7,292 bases of DNA from Hyphomicrobiales bacterium (GCA_015654965.1 JAATGD010000292.1:1-7292); one strand, 5' to 3'. Shown: positions 1 to 6,235, numbered from the stretch's first letter. The notes: generated from the sequence alone by a model not told the origin. Numbers and translations are program-made.

Positions 1-227
1 CCTGGCAAGTTCTTGAGAATGGCGCCACATCCCATAAGCGCAATTTCATGCGGATCGAAGAAGCTTTTAAGCCCCCGCTGCGCCAGATGCTCACCGCCCA
101 CGCCGACAAGATCGACAAGCCGGTCGGTTTGTTCACGCAAGGCGTCGATCAGGTCCGCACCGAGAAGATCACCAGATTCTTCTCCGGCCACGATTGCTAT
201 TTTCAATGGCCGGTTTTCGGTGCTCAC
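1..227 (-). CDS. lpxB: Lipid-A-disaccharide synthase LpxB, N-terminal part (cut by the window edge)
   Basis: LpxB is the peripheral inner-membrane glycosyltransferase that joins lipid X (2,3-diacyl-GlcN-1-P) to UDP-2,3-diacyl-GlcN, forming the beta-1,6 disaccharide of lipid A and releasing UDP. Only the first 75 codons are here; the family is usually about 380-395 residues. Reading leftward from 227, the protein begins (M)STENRPLKIAIVAGEESGD. It carries the family hallmark VAGEESGDLLGADLI at residues 13-27, then VGVGGEHLAQRGL (residues 41-53) and the E-[IL]-A-L-M-G segment near residues 61-66. The GTG at 225-227 is chosen because it overlaps the lpxI stop as GTGA (4 bp), a typical coupled junction. 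An AGGAAGGA-type Shine-Dalgarno sequence lies about 9 nt upstream, inside lpxI. The substrate is made by the preceding gene product, LpxI. The family call is firm; the missing C-terminal part cannot be checked. Confidence 0.96.
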   Translation of the reverse strand, partial: MSTENRPLKIAIVAGEESGDLLGADLIDALREQTDRLVDLVGVGGEHLAQRGLKSFFDPHEIALMGCGAILKNLP

Positions 228-1123
228 CCTTGGCTGTCCTTCCTGTCCCGACTGATGGTTTCGATGAAAATACCATTCGTATCGGCGCTCTTCATGGTTT
301 CACCAAAACCTAGAATAAATGTGCGTCCCGCCTCAAGCGCTATTCCGGCAAGTCCCGCACGTTTTGCGTTCTCAACCGTTGAAACCCCGATCGCTGGCAG
401 ATCGGCACGCTCGTCCTGTCTGGGCTTAGCCATTTTCACCAGCACACCGCCACGCTTCGGAATGCGGCCCGCCTCCCGCAATTCGCGCACGCGCTCGATC
501 ATCAGATCGGTGCCTTCCGCGCCCTCCAAAGCCACCACACGCCCTCCAACTGCAATCGCTCCCTGCCCAACATCCAGTTCGCCAAGACGCAAGGCAGCTT
601 CCATAGCCAGCCGGATGTTGCGCTTTTCGCGATCATCCGATAGCGCTCGGGTCAAGATGCGTGATGGCGGTGGTGCAAGAAGGTCCGGCACAACCTCATG
701 CGCGCCTGCGACTTTGAAACCAAAGGATTCAAGCAGCCCGATAAAAGCGCGCAACAGCGCATCATCGCCCTGCCCCAGAGCACGCAGCACATAGGGCACG
801 GCACGCAGGGTCGGCCAGTCAAAACGCAAATCGCTGACATGCGGCCTGCTGCGCACACCGCCCGCCAGCACCACGCGTGACACACCCGCCGCCTTCATGG
901 AGCGGACCAGTTTTGCAAATTCGACGATGGAAATCTCCTGATGCTCGTAATCATAGAGCATCCGGTCAGCCTCATCGCGCAACGGAACCAGAAAAGGCGC
1001 CTGCCCAGCCGCTTTCAGCGCCTCGGCAACCTTGATCGGCAAAAGCCCATTGCCGGCAATGATGGCGACGCGCCCATCCCTCATGGATGGGCGGTCGTTA
1101 TCCTCAGCTTTCGTCGCTGTCAT
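224..1123 (-). CDS. lpxI: UDP-2,3-diacylglucosamine pyrophosphatase LpxI (DUF1009 family)
   Basis: LpxI hydrolyses UDP-2,3-diacylglucosamine to lipid X and UMP. It is the non-homologous alphaproteobacterial replacement for LpxH, described first in Caulobacter. From the chosen start the protein is 299 residues, close to the family's usual 270-300. Visible motifs are IIAGNGLLP at about residues 21-29, LAGGVRSRP at 87-95, the GQGAIAVGGRVVALEGAEGTD block at 187-206, and KPRQDERADLPAIG at 233-246. I infer that the last motif holds the catalytic aspartate reported for Caulobacter LpxI (D225), but I could not align it. The start at 1121-1123 (MTATKAEDND) has GGAG 6 nt upstream and overlaps the lpxA stop by 20 bp. 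The frame is open to 1186, but that longer start would run 83 bp into lpxA. A later ATG at 1082-1084 (MRDGRVAII) would give 286 residues and still keep the conserved core. It lies directly upstream of lpxB, which uses its product. Confidence 0.94.
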   Translation of the reverse strand: MTATKAEDNDRPSMRDGRVAIIAGNGLLPIKVAEALKAAGQAPFLVPLRDEADRMLYDYEHQEISIVEFAKLVRSMKAAGVSRVVLAGGVRSRPHVSDLRFDWPTLRAVPYVLRALGQGDDALLRAFIGLLESFGFKVAGAHEVVPDLLAPPPSRILTRALSDDREKRNIRLAMEAALRLGELDVGQGAIAVGGRVVALEGAEGTDLMIERVRELREAGRIPKRGGVLVKMAKPRQDERADLPAIGVSTVENAKRAGLAGIALEAGRTFILGFGETMKSADTNGIFIETISRDRKDSQG

Positions 1124-1952
1124 ACCCAGCTCCGCCATGAGCCGCATCGAGCGGCGGCGTGCAATAGGCGCGCTTGGTATCGACATTGATGAAGGCGATC
1201 ATATCGGCCACGGCTGCGGAATCAGGGATTGCAGCCAGAACGTCCTGCGCACGGTCACGCACCGGCTTGGTGCGATCAAACAACATGCGCACGGCATGAC
1301 GCAGATTATGGATTTCCTTGCGCTCCATGCCGGAACGTTTCATGCCGACGATATTAAGCCCGCCCAGATGTGCATGCACGCCAATCGCCATGCCATAAGG
1401 GATGAGATCGCTCACAACGGCAGCCATGCCGCCGACAAAAGCATGATGGCCGATGCGCACGAACTGGTGCACGGCAGCGCCACCACCCAGAATAGCGTGA
1501 TGACCAATCGTCGTATGACCGCCGATCATCACATTGTTGGAAAATGTGACATGATCGCCGATATCGCAATCATGCGCCACATGCGCATAAGCGAGGAAAG
1601 AGCAATCGTCGCCAACAGCCGTAAAACCGCGCGCGCTGTCCGAACCGCGATGCATGGTGACACCTTCGCGGATCAGGCAGTTGGTGCCGATCTGAAGCGT
1701 GGTCGGGCCACCCTTATGCTTGTTGTTCTGCGGATCGCAGACGAGAACCGCATGGGGATAGACTTTGGCGCCAGCACCAAGCACCGTCGCATCAGTCACG
1801 ACAACATGGCTCATCAGAACCGAATTGTCGCCAATAACAGCGCCCGACTGGATATGACAAAAAGGGCCGACAGATACGCCCTGCCCAAGCTCCACCCCCG
1901 GTTCGACCAGAGCCGTGGGATGAATGAATGTTTCTTTTGCGGAATGACTCAC
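1104..1952 (-). CDS. lpxA: UDP-N-acetylglucosamine acyltransferase LpxA
   Basis: LpxA is a soluble trimeric left-handed parallel beta-helix enzyme. It moves a 3-hydroxyacyl chain from ACP to the 3-position of UDP-GlcNAc (or UDP-GlcNAc3N), the first step of lipid A synthesis. From the GTG at 1950-1952 it has 282 residues (E. coli: 262). The body is made of hexapeptide repeats. AHVAHD carries the catalytic His (residue 127, matching E. coli H125), with conserved His at 146 (IGGH) and 162 (AVHQF). The residue matching E. coli G173, which lets a C14 chain fit, is Gly (about 175, FVGGM). The C-terminal helical domain includes LNIVGMKRSGMERKEIHNLR. The start is uncertain. The frame stays open to a TTG at 1986-1988 inside fabZ, and Brucella annotations may start a few codons later at a site like (M)KETFIHP. 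GTG leaves a 10-bp gap to fabZ, but its ribosome binding site is weak (GTGAG about 9 nt upstream). The function call is firm. Confidence 0.96.
   Translation of the reverse strand: MSHSAKETFIHPTALVEPGVELGQGVSVGPFCHIQSGAVIGDNSVLMSHVVVTDATVLGAGAKVYPHAVLVCDPQNNKHKGGPTTLQIGTNCLIREGVTMHRGSDSARGFTAVGDDCSFLAYAHVAHDCDIGDHVTFSNNVMIGGHTTIGHHAILGGGAAVHQFVRIGHHAFVGGMAAVVSDLIPYGMAIGVHAHLGGLNIVGMKRSGMERKEIHNLRHAVRMLFDRTKPVRDRAQDVLAAIPDSAAVADMIAFINVDTKRAYCTPPLDAAHGGAGYDSDES
1130..1136 (-). promoter_or_regulatory. Shine-Dalgarno that decides the lpxI start
   Basis: On the minus strand the sequence GGCGGAG ends 6 nt before the ATG at 1121-1123. The other in-frame starts (1186 and 1084) have no comparable purine-rich stretch at the right distance. 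The site lies within the last codons of lpxA, so translation of lpxI is probably coupled to lpxA. Confidence 0.6.
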
Positions 1953-1962
1953 GGGAAAATGC

Positions 1963-2436
1963 TCACTGGTTTTCGTCGGCGGCGTCAATCATAGCTGCCA
2001 CTTCGGCTTCGGCAACCTTTACACCATCCACTTCGGCAACACATTCATATTTGGAAATATTGGCGCGTTGCTTGGTCTTCTTGACATGCAGCAACAGACG
2101 GTCGCCCGGAATGACCGGGCGACGGAATTTTGCATTGTCAATCGTCATGAAATACACGATCCCGGGACGGCCTGTCTTGCGCTGGAGAAGCGAAATCGCA
2201 CCGGCAGTCTGCGCCATGGCCTCAATGATCAAAACGCCCGGCATGATCGGCTTTTCAGGGAAATGGCCGGTAAAATGCGGCTCATTGATGGTCACGTTCT
2301 TCACGCCCGTCGCCGAGCGATCACCATCGATATCGACGATGCGATCAATCAGCAAAAAGGGATAGCGGTGCGGGAGCACAGCCAGAAGGTCTTGAATATC
2401 TGCGGCTTCCAGCTTGGTCTGATCTGTATCACTCAT
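1963..2436 (-). CDS. fabZ: 3-hydroxyacyl-ACP dehydratase FabZ
   Basis: FabZ is a cytosolic hot-dog-fold enzyme that removes water from (3R)-hydroxyacyl-ACP to give trans-2-enoyl-ACP in fatty-acid elongation. It draws on the same 3-hydroxyacyl-ACP pool that LpxA and LpxD use. The protein is 157 residues, normal for the family. It shows LPHRYPFLLIDR (residues 21-32), then HFTGHFPEKPIMPGVLIIEAMAQ, in which His58 and Glu72 are the expected catalytic pair. FRRPVIPGD follows at 104-112. The start at 2434-2436 (MSDTDQTKLEAADI) is chosen because AAGGAG lies 10 nt upstream and because it overlaps the lpxD stop by only 8 bp (ATGAGTGA). The frame is open upstream to 2553, but that longer form would overlap lpxD by 125 bp and adds no conserved sequence. 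Placement between lpxD and lpxA is the usual arrangement in many Gram-negatives and is thought to balance phospholipid and lipid A synthesis. Confidence 0.97.
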   Translation of the reverse strand: MSDTDQTKLEAADIQDLLAVLPHRYPFLLIDRIVDIDGDRSATGVKNVTINEPHFTGHFPEKPIMPGVLIIEAMAQTAGAISLLQRKTGRPGIVYFMTIDNAKFRRPVIPGDRLLLHVKKTKQRANISKYECVAEVDGVKVAEAEVAAMIDAADENQ

Positions 2437-3484
2437 CAGAGGATTGCTCCTTTCTTGATTGACCGATGCTGCGAATATTCGTAATATCGCGGAACCACTG
2501 ATTGATCGGGCGTGCACGCAAGCCCCCCCAACGTTCCCCATCGGGTATGTCATTCATAACGCCGCTCGCCGCGGCAACCTGCACGCGCGAACCGATAACC
2601 AGATGATCGGCAAGACCGACACGACCGCCGAGCATGGTCTGGTCACCGATGACGACGCTTCCCGAAATGCCGCAATGCGCGGCAACGAGGCAAAACCGTC
2701 CGATGCGCACATTATGCGCGATCTGCACCAGATTATCGATCTTGGTGCCTTCTCCGATGATCGTGTCGTTGAGCGCACCGCGATCGACCGTCGAATTCGC
2801 GCCGATCTCCACATTGTCCTGAATGATCACCCGGCCAAGCTGTGGGACCTTTTCAAGCCCTGTTGGACCCGGCACATAGCCAAAACCGTCCTGCCCTATC
2901 CGGACACCCGGATGCAACTGCACATGATTGCCGATAAAAGCGCACTGAACCGATACGCCGGGCGCAATATAGCTCTCACGCCCAATCTGGCAGTTCTCGC
3001 CAATCACAGCAGTCGCCGCGATGAGCGTGCCTGAACCAATGCTTACACCCCGGCCGATGACGGCACCGGCTTCCACCGTCGCACCCTCTTCAATGCGCGT
3101 GGAAGGATGGATGATGGCCTGTGGCGAGATACCCGTCTCGCCCAACCAGCTGACGGGCTTTGCGGAAGACGGGAACAACATGCGCCCGACAGCAGCAAAG
3201 TCGCGATGCGGGCTTTTGGTGATCAGTGCTGCAATATGCGAAGGAACACTTGGCGCAATCGATTCGGTGCACAAGACGCCTGCAGCATGAATGCTGGCCA
3301 AGGCTTCGGCATTCTTCTTGCCTTCCACGAAGATAAGCGCATTTTCACCGGCATCGGTGATCGAAGCCAGTCGCTCGACGCGAAGCGGTGCAAGCTTCGG
3401 GTCACGAAGGCTTGCACCGGTAAAATCAGCAACATCGCCTATCGTCAGATCACGAGAAGGCGCGAAAAACATTGGATCTGCCAT
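2429..3484 (-). CDS. lpxD: UDP-3-O-acylglucosamine N-acyltransferase LpxD
   Basis: LpxD adds the amide-linked 3-hydroxyacyl chain from ACP to UDP-3-O-acyl-GlcN, giving UDP-2,3-diacyl-GlcN, the substrate of LpxI. It acts as a cytosolic trimer. The protein is 351 residues, the usual length for the alphaproteobacterial form. The N-terminal uridine-binding domain (about residues 1-115) includes LTIGDVADFTGASL and FVEGKKNAEAL. The hexapeptide-repeat beta-helix runs from about 120 to 315, with IGQDGFGYVPG at 197-206, the catalytic-type QIAHN with His257, and AAHCGISG at 268-275. A C-terminal helix follows (PINQWFRDITNIRSIGQSRK). The ATG at 3482-3484 is preceded by GGAAAG at about 9 nt spacing; the codon before it is a TTG with no advantage. 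One oddity is WGGLRARP at 319-326, where relatives as I recall them read WGG-x-PARP. bamA lies 51 bp upstream and fabZ overlaps by 8 bp. Confidence 0.97.
   Translation of the reverse strand: MADPMFFAPSRDLTIGDVADFTGASLRDPKLAPLRVERLASITDAGENALIFVEGKKNAEALASIHAAGVLCTESIAPSVPSHIAALITKSPHRDFAAVGRMLFPSSAKPVSWLGETGISPQAIIHPSTRIEEGATVEAGAVIGRGVSIGSGTLIAATAVIGENCQIGRESYIAPGVSVQCAFIGNHVQLHPGVRIGQDGFGYVPGPTGLEKVPQLGRVIIQDNVEIGANSTVDRGALNDTIIGEGTKIDNLVQIAHNVRIGRFCLVAAHCGISGSVVIGDQTMLGGRVGLADHLVIGSRVQVAAASGVMNDIPDGERWGGLRARPINQWFRDITNIRSIGQSRKEQSSDE
2447..2452 (-). promoter_or_regulatory. Shine-Dalgarno of fabZ inside lpxD
   Basis: AAGGAG on the minus strand lies 10 nt before the fabZ ATG. It is part of the last codons of lpxD (the Arg-Lys-Glu-Gln stretch), so ribosomes finishing lpxD pass directly over it. 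It settles the fabZ start at 2436. Confidence 0.7.
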
Positions 3485-3500
3485 CAAAACACTTTCCGCC

Positions 3501-3520
3501 CCGGGGCGTGGTCGCCCCGG
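3501..3520 (-). other. GC-rich hairpin between bamA and lpxD
   Basis: In the 51-bp gap, CCGGGGCG (minus strand) is followed by a four-base loop ACCA and then the perfect complement CGCCCCGG: an 8-bp, entirely G+C stem. No run of T follows on the minus strand; the next bases are GGCGGAAAGTGTTTTG and then the lpxD ATG. It is therefore not a classic intrinsic terminator. It could be a leaky attenuator, an mRNA-stabilising 3' end for bamA, or a structure tuning access to the lpxD ribosome binding site (GGAAAG, a few bases downstream). The structure is directly visible; its role is inferred. Confidence 0.6.
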
Positions 3521-3535
3521 AGAAAGGCAAATCGG

Positions 3536-5902
3536 TTAGAACTTGGTGGAAACACCGAAGTTGAAGTTCTGAACCTTGTCGGTATCAGCCTTCGAAACCG
3601 GGAATGCATAGTCAAAACGCAGCGGGCCGAATGGTGATGCCCACATCAAACTGATACCAGCCGAAGCACGAAGCTTCTTGTCATCACCCTGAGCGCCATC
3701 GGTGTCATTGCCATAGAGCGTCGCGGCATCGGCGAACACGGCACCGCGAATACCCAGGCTGTCAGGCACGAAAGGCACCGGAAACTGTACTTCCGCCGTT
3801 GCATTGAAGTAGGTCGTACCACCCAGCCAGTAACGATTGCCATTGCTGGCATCCTGATAAGGACCAATGCCATTGAACTTGAAGCCGCGGATCATATCCG
3901 AATTGTTCTTGAACAGATCGAAGATACGCACACCTTCATCGTCAAAGGAATGGATATAACCGGCACCGACACCCAGCATGCCGACAATATCGGCTTCCTG
4001 CATAAGCGTGGCGTAGTAATTCCCCTTGAAAGTGGTCTTCATGTATTTCGCATCACCACCCAGACCCGCGAACTCCTGCGTGAACTTGCCATAAAGACCG
4101 TCATGCGGGTTCTTCATGTCGTCGATGGAGTTGTAGGTAAGCGTATAGCTGACAGAAGAGCGAAGCCACGGGCTATGTTCAGCCGCCTGGATAAGGGCCG
4201 GCGCATAATAGGCAGGATCAGGCTGTCCGCTGGCGTCATGCTCGGTCAGATCGTATTTTTCCTGAACGAGATTATAGGCGAGACCGACAGAGAAATTATC
4301 AGTGATCGGAAGACCGAAGCGGATCGTACCGCCGGTCTGCTCAACATCATAGCGACCGTCACCGTCCACACGATAGCTGCGACGGAACACATCGAAACCG
4401 GCCGACATGCGGTAGCCAAGGAAATACGGTTCCGTGAACGACAAGGCATAATTGCGCATATCGTCCTGACCAGCACCGGCGCTCAGACGGATGAACTGGC
4501 CACGACCGAGGAAGTTACGCTCGGTGATCGCGCCTTCGACAGACGCGCCCGGCGTTTCACCGCCTGTGGAGTAACCGCCACCGATGGAGAATTCACCCGT
4601 CGATTTCTCGACAACGTCCACGACCAGAACGACCTGATCAGGTTCAGAGCCGGGAGCGGCGGAAATATTGACCGTCTGGAAGAAATCCAGAGCCTCGAGA
4701 CGACGCTTGGCGCGCTGCACCATGACCTGATTGAAGGCGTCACCTTCATTCATGTCGAACTCACGACGAATCACATAATCACGGGTCTTGTCATTGCCGC
4801 GAATCTCGATGCGCTGGACATAGGCGCGTGGCCCCTGATCGACACTGTAAACAACCGAAATCGTGTGATTTTCAAAATCACGATCGCCACGCTGCTCAAC
4901 CTTGGCAAAAGCGTAACCGCTGCCAGCCACATTTTCGGTCACAGCCAGAACGGAATCTTCAATTTCCTTGGCGCTGTAATTTTTGCCCGAGCGCGTCTTG
5001 ACCAGACGATCCAGCGCCTGCGCATCAACGCCCTCGACCGTGCTTTCCACGCTCACATCGCCAAAAGTATAACGCTGACCTTCATCAACCGTAATGGTGA
5101 TCGTATATTCATTGGTCGACGGATCGAGAACCGCGTTCGAGGAAATGACCCGGAAATCGGCATAGCCACGATTGTAATAGAAGCGACGCAACGATTCTTC
5201 ATCGGCCTGCAGGCGACCTTCATCATAAACGTCGTTACGGGTCAGCCACGACAGCGGATTGGAACGCTTGGTGGAGATGACATCGCGCAGGCGACGCCCA
5301 CTATAAGCCTGATTGCCGACGAATTCGATATCGGCAATCTTGGTGCGTCCACCCTCGGTGATTTCGTAAACAACGTTCACGCGCCCTTGACCGAGATCAA
5401 CGGTCCGCGCGTTCACAATCGCATCACTGCGACCGGTATGCGCATAAGCCGCCTTGATGGCTTCCTTGTCCGCTTCCATCGTCGCCGCATCGAAAGGCGA
5501 ACGCGGCTTGAGCTGAACGGCGCGCTCAAGATCGGGATCCTTGATCTTCTTGTTGCCCTGGAACAGGACATTATTGACCACGGAACGCTCGCTCACGGTC
5601 ACGACAAGCGTGCTGCCCGACTGGGTGATGCGAACATCGGAAAACAGCCCCATCGCAAAAAGGCGCTTTACAGCAGCATCGATATCAGCACTCGTGAAAG
5701 CTTTACCAGGACGAATCTCGATATTGTCACGGATCGTCTGCGCATCGACACGTGTATTGCCGCGCACATCAATGTGCCTCACCACAGCGGCTTCCGCAAC
5801 ATTGACAGATACCAGAGAAAGCACACTAGCACCCGAAGCCACCAGAGCCACCGACATGGCGAGCGCGGAAGCTGCACCAAAGAATTTAGAATTTGCCGTC
5901 AT
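3536..5902 (-). CDS. bamA: Outer membrane protein assembly factor BamA (Omp85)
   Basis: BamA is the essential core of the BAM complex, which folds and inserts beta-barrel proteins into the outer membrane. From the ATG at 5900-5902 it has 788 residues, the usual size. Residues 1 to about 38 form a signal peptide: MTANSKFFGAA, a hydrophobic core, then an AEA-A-type cleavage site. Five POTRA domains follow at roughly 40-107, 108-185, 187-276, 277-358 and 360-437, each starting with a beta strand such as RHIDVRGN, NNVLFQGN or QRIEIRGN. The barrel spans about 438-788. It contains the L6 loop motif IRGF (671-674, matching VRGF of E. coli) followed by GIGPYQ, and it ends in a terminal Phe (VSTKF), the C-terminal OMP signal. 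The frame is open upstream to a GTG at 5959, but that would put charged residues ahead of the signal peptide. The ribosome binding site is modest (GAAGG/GGAAAG). It sits downstream of rseP and upstream of lpxD, the standard alphaproteobacterial order. Confidence 0.98.
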   Translation of the reverse strand: MTANSKFFGAASALAMSVALVASGASVLSLVSVNVAEAAVVRHIDVRGNTRVDAQTIRDNIEIRPGKAFTSADIDAAVKRLFAMGLFSDVRITQSGSTLVVTVSERSVVNNVLFQGNKKIKDPDLERAVQLKPRSPFDAATMEADKEAIKAAYAHTGRSDAIVNARTVDLGQGRVNVVYEITEGGRTKIADIEFVGNQAYSGRRLRDVISTKRSNPLSWLTRNDVYDEGRLQADEESLRRFYYNRGYADFRVISSNAVLDPSTNEYTITITVDEGQRYTFGDVSVESTVEGVDAQALDRLVKTRSGKNYSAKEIEDSVLAVTENVAGSGYAFAKVEQRGDRDFENHTISVVYSVDQGPRAYVQRIEIRGNDKTRDYVIRREFDMNEGDAFNQVMVQRAKRRLEALDFFQTVNISAAPGSEPDQVVLVVDVVEKSTGEFSIGGGYSTGGETPGASVEGAITERNFLGRGQFIRLSAGAGQDDMRNYALSFTEPYFLGYRMSAGFDVFRRSYRVDGDGRYDVEQTGGTIRFGLPITDNFSVGLAYNLVQEKYDLTEHDASGQPDPAYYAPALIQAAEHSPWLRSSVSYTLTYNSIDDMKNPHDGLYGKFTQEFAGLGGDAKYMKTTFKGNYYATLMQEADIVGMLGVGAGYIHSFDDEGVRIFDLFKNNSDMIRGFKFNGIGPYQDASNGNRYWLGGTTYFNATAEVQFPVPFVPDSLGIRGAVFADAATLYGNDTDGAQGDDKKLRASAGISLMWASPFGPLRFDYAFPVSKADTDKVQNFNFGVSTKF

Positions 5903-5973
5903 AGGCTTTCCGAACCTTCGTTTCTTTCTGTCCCCGGGGCAATCAACCCAGAAAAGCACACATGGATATCACC

Positions 5974-6002
5974 GTATTAGCCGGTTTTTCCATACAAGCA
6001 AG
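5974..6002 (-). promoter_or_regulatory. Weak candidate sigma70-type promoter for bamA
   Basis: On the minus strand CTTGCT (5997-6002) is followed by a 17-bp spacer and TAATAC (5974-5979). The spacing is ideal and the CTTG core matches alphaproteobacterial -35 elements, but the -10 match is poor. If used, transcription would start near 5967 and leave a leader of about 65 nt before the bamA ATG. Confidence 0.25.
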
Positions 6003-6010
6003 CGCCACAG

Positions 6011-6076
6011 TTAAATTCTGTTTACTTCGCCGCCAAGCGTGGCATGGATGCCACGCGATTCAAGCGTTATGGTTAA
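6011..6076 (-). promoter_or_regulatory. TTAA boxes resembling CtrA binding sites
   Basis: Plus-strand 6011-6025 reads TTAA-N7-TTAC, one base from the CtrA core consensus TTAA-N7-TTAA. On the minus strand, 6069-6076 reads TTAACCAT, which matches the CtrA half-site. A further TTTAAC lies at 6123-6128. The first box lies directly upstream of the candidate -35 of bamA. The motif matches are direct; CtrA binding is inferred from known CtrA control of envelope genes in Brucella and Caulobacter. Confidence 0.3.
6037..6056. repeat. Perfect 20-bp inverted repeat upstream of bamA
   Basis: GCGTGGCAT (6037-6045) and ATGCCACGC (6048-6056) are exact reverse complements separated by GG. The symmetry stops at both ends (A at 6036 against G at 6057). 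A GATTC (GANTC) site begins at 6057, directly beside it. It could be an operator for a dimeric regulator or an RNA hairpin (7-bp stem with a 6-nt loop) in a transcript coming from rseP. No T tract follows on either strand, so a terminator is unlikely. Confidence 0.6.
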
Positions 6077-6235
6077 CAGATTGCTTCGCTTTTCCAGTTT
6101 TCACTCCCAAACTTCACTTCTGTTTAACACCTGCCGCCATTTCGCGTGCCAGGTGCCGACTCATAACGCCAGTCCGTATGAAAACCCGGACCGCCTTACC
6201 CTCAAGTTCGCTGCCTCAAACATTCGGCAACCTGT

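Larger units (their letters stand above)
5903..6235 (-). promoter_or_regulatory. rseP-bamA intergenic region, probable bamA promoter/leader
   Basis: This gap of about 333 bp is the only sizeable non-coding stretch in the window. It holds, from right to left: a 7-bp imperfect stem (arms 6170-6176 and 6187-6193, one G-U pair) just after rseP; a CACCTG/CAGGTG inverted pair (6128-6133 and 6150-6155); GANTC sites at 6158-6162 and 6057-6061; three TTAA boxes (6124-6127, 6073-6076, 6011-6014); a perfect 20-bp inverted repeat (6037-6056); and a weak promoter-like pair. I see no convincing small gene. The plus-strand open frame 5962-6258 has no plausible product and overlaps the rseP end. The length, and the contrast with the packed lpx genes, suggest bamA has its own promoter here, possibly in addition to read-through from rseP. 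Confidence 0.55.

Noticed and set aside
48..794. 248-codon plus-strand open frame opposite lpxB/lpxI
   Set aside because: The translation is Ser/Arg/Pro-rich low-complexity sequence typical of a shadow frame, and it spans two genuine minus-strand genes.
1032..1994. 320-codon plus-strand open frame opposite lpxA
   Set aside because: It is also codon-aligned with lpxA and explained by avoidance of the same three codons. It has no family features and no ribosome binding context of note.
2437..2553. N-terminal extension of FabZ to 2553
   Set aside because: It would overlap lpxD by 125 bp, adds non-conserved sequence and ignores the good AAGGAG before 2436.
5903..5959. N-terminal extension of BamA to a GTG at 5959
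   Set aside because: The added residues are charged and precede an intact signal peptide that begins naturally at the ATG at 5902.
3950..5980. 676-codon open frame on the plus strand, antisense to bamA
   Set aside because: It is codon-aligned with bamA, so antisense stops can arise only where bamA uses TTA, CTA or TCA. These codons are avoided in such genomes. The translation has no recognisable domain, while bamA on the other strand is a clear family member.
6135..6152. Sigma54-like CTGGCACG element on the minus strand
   Set aside because: The -24 half looks good, but the GC of the -12 half is one base too far and the TTGCA match fails. Spacing is strict for sigma54, so it is not credible.
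6170..6193. Possible rseP terminator
   Set aside because: The stem is imperfect (7 bp with one G-U pair) with a 10-nt loop, and no T tract follows on the minus strand. It is noted only as a weak structure.
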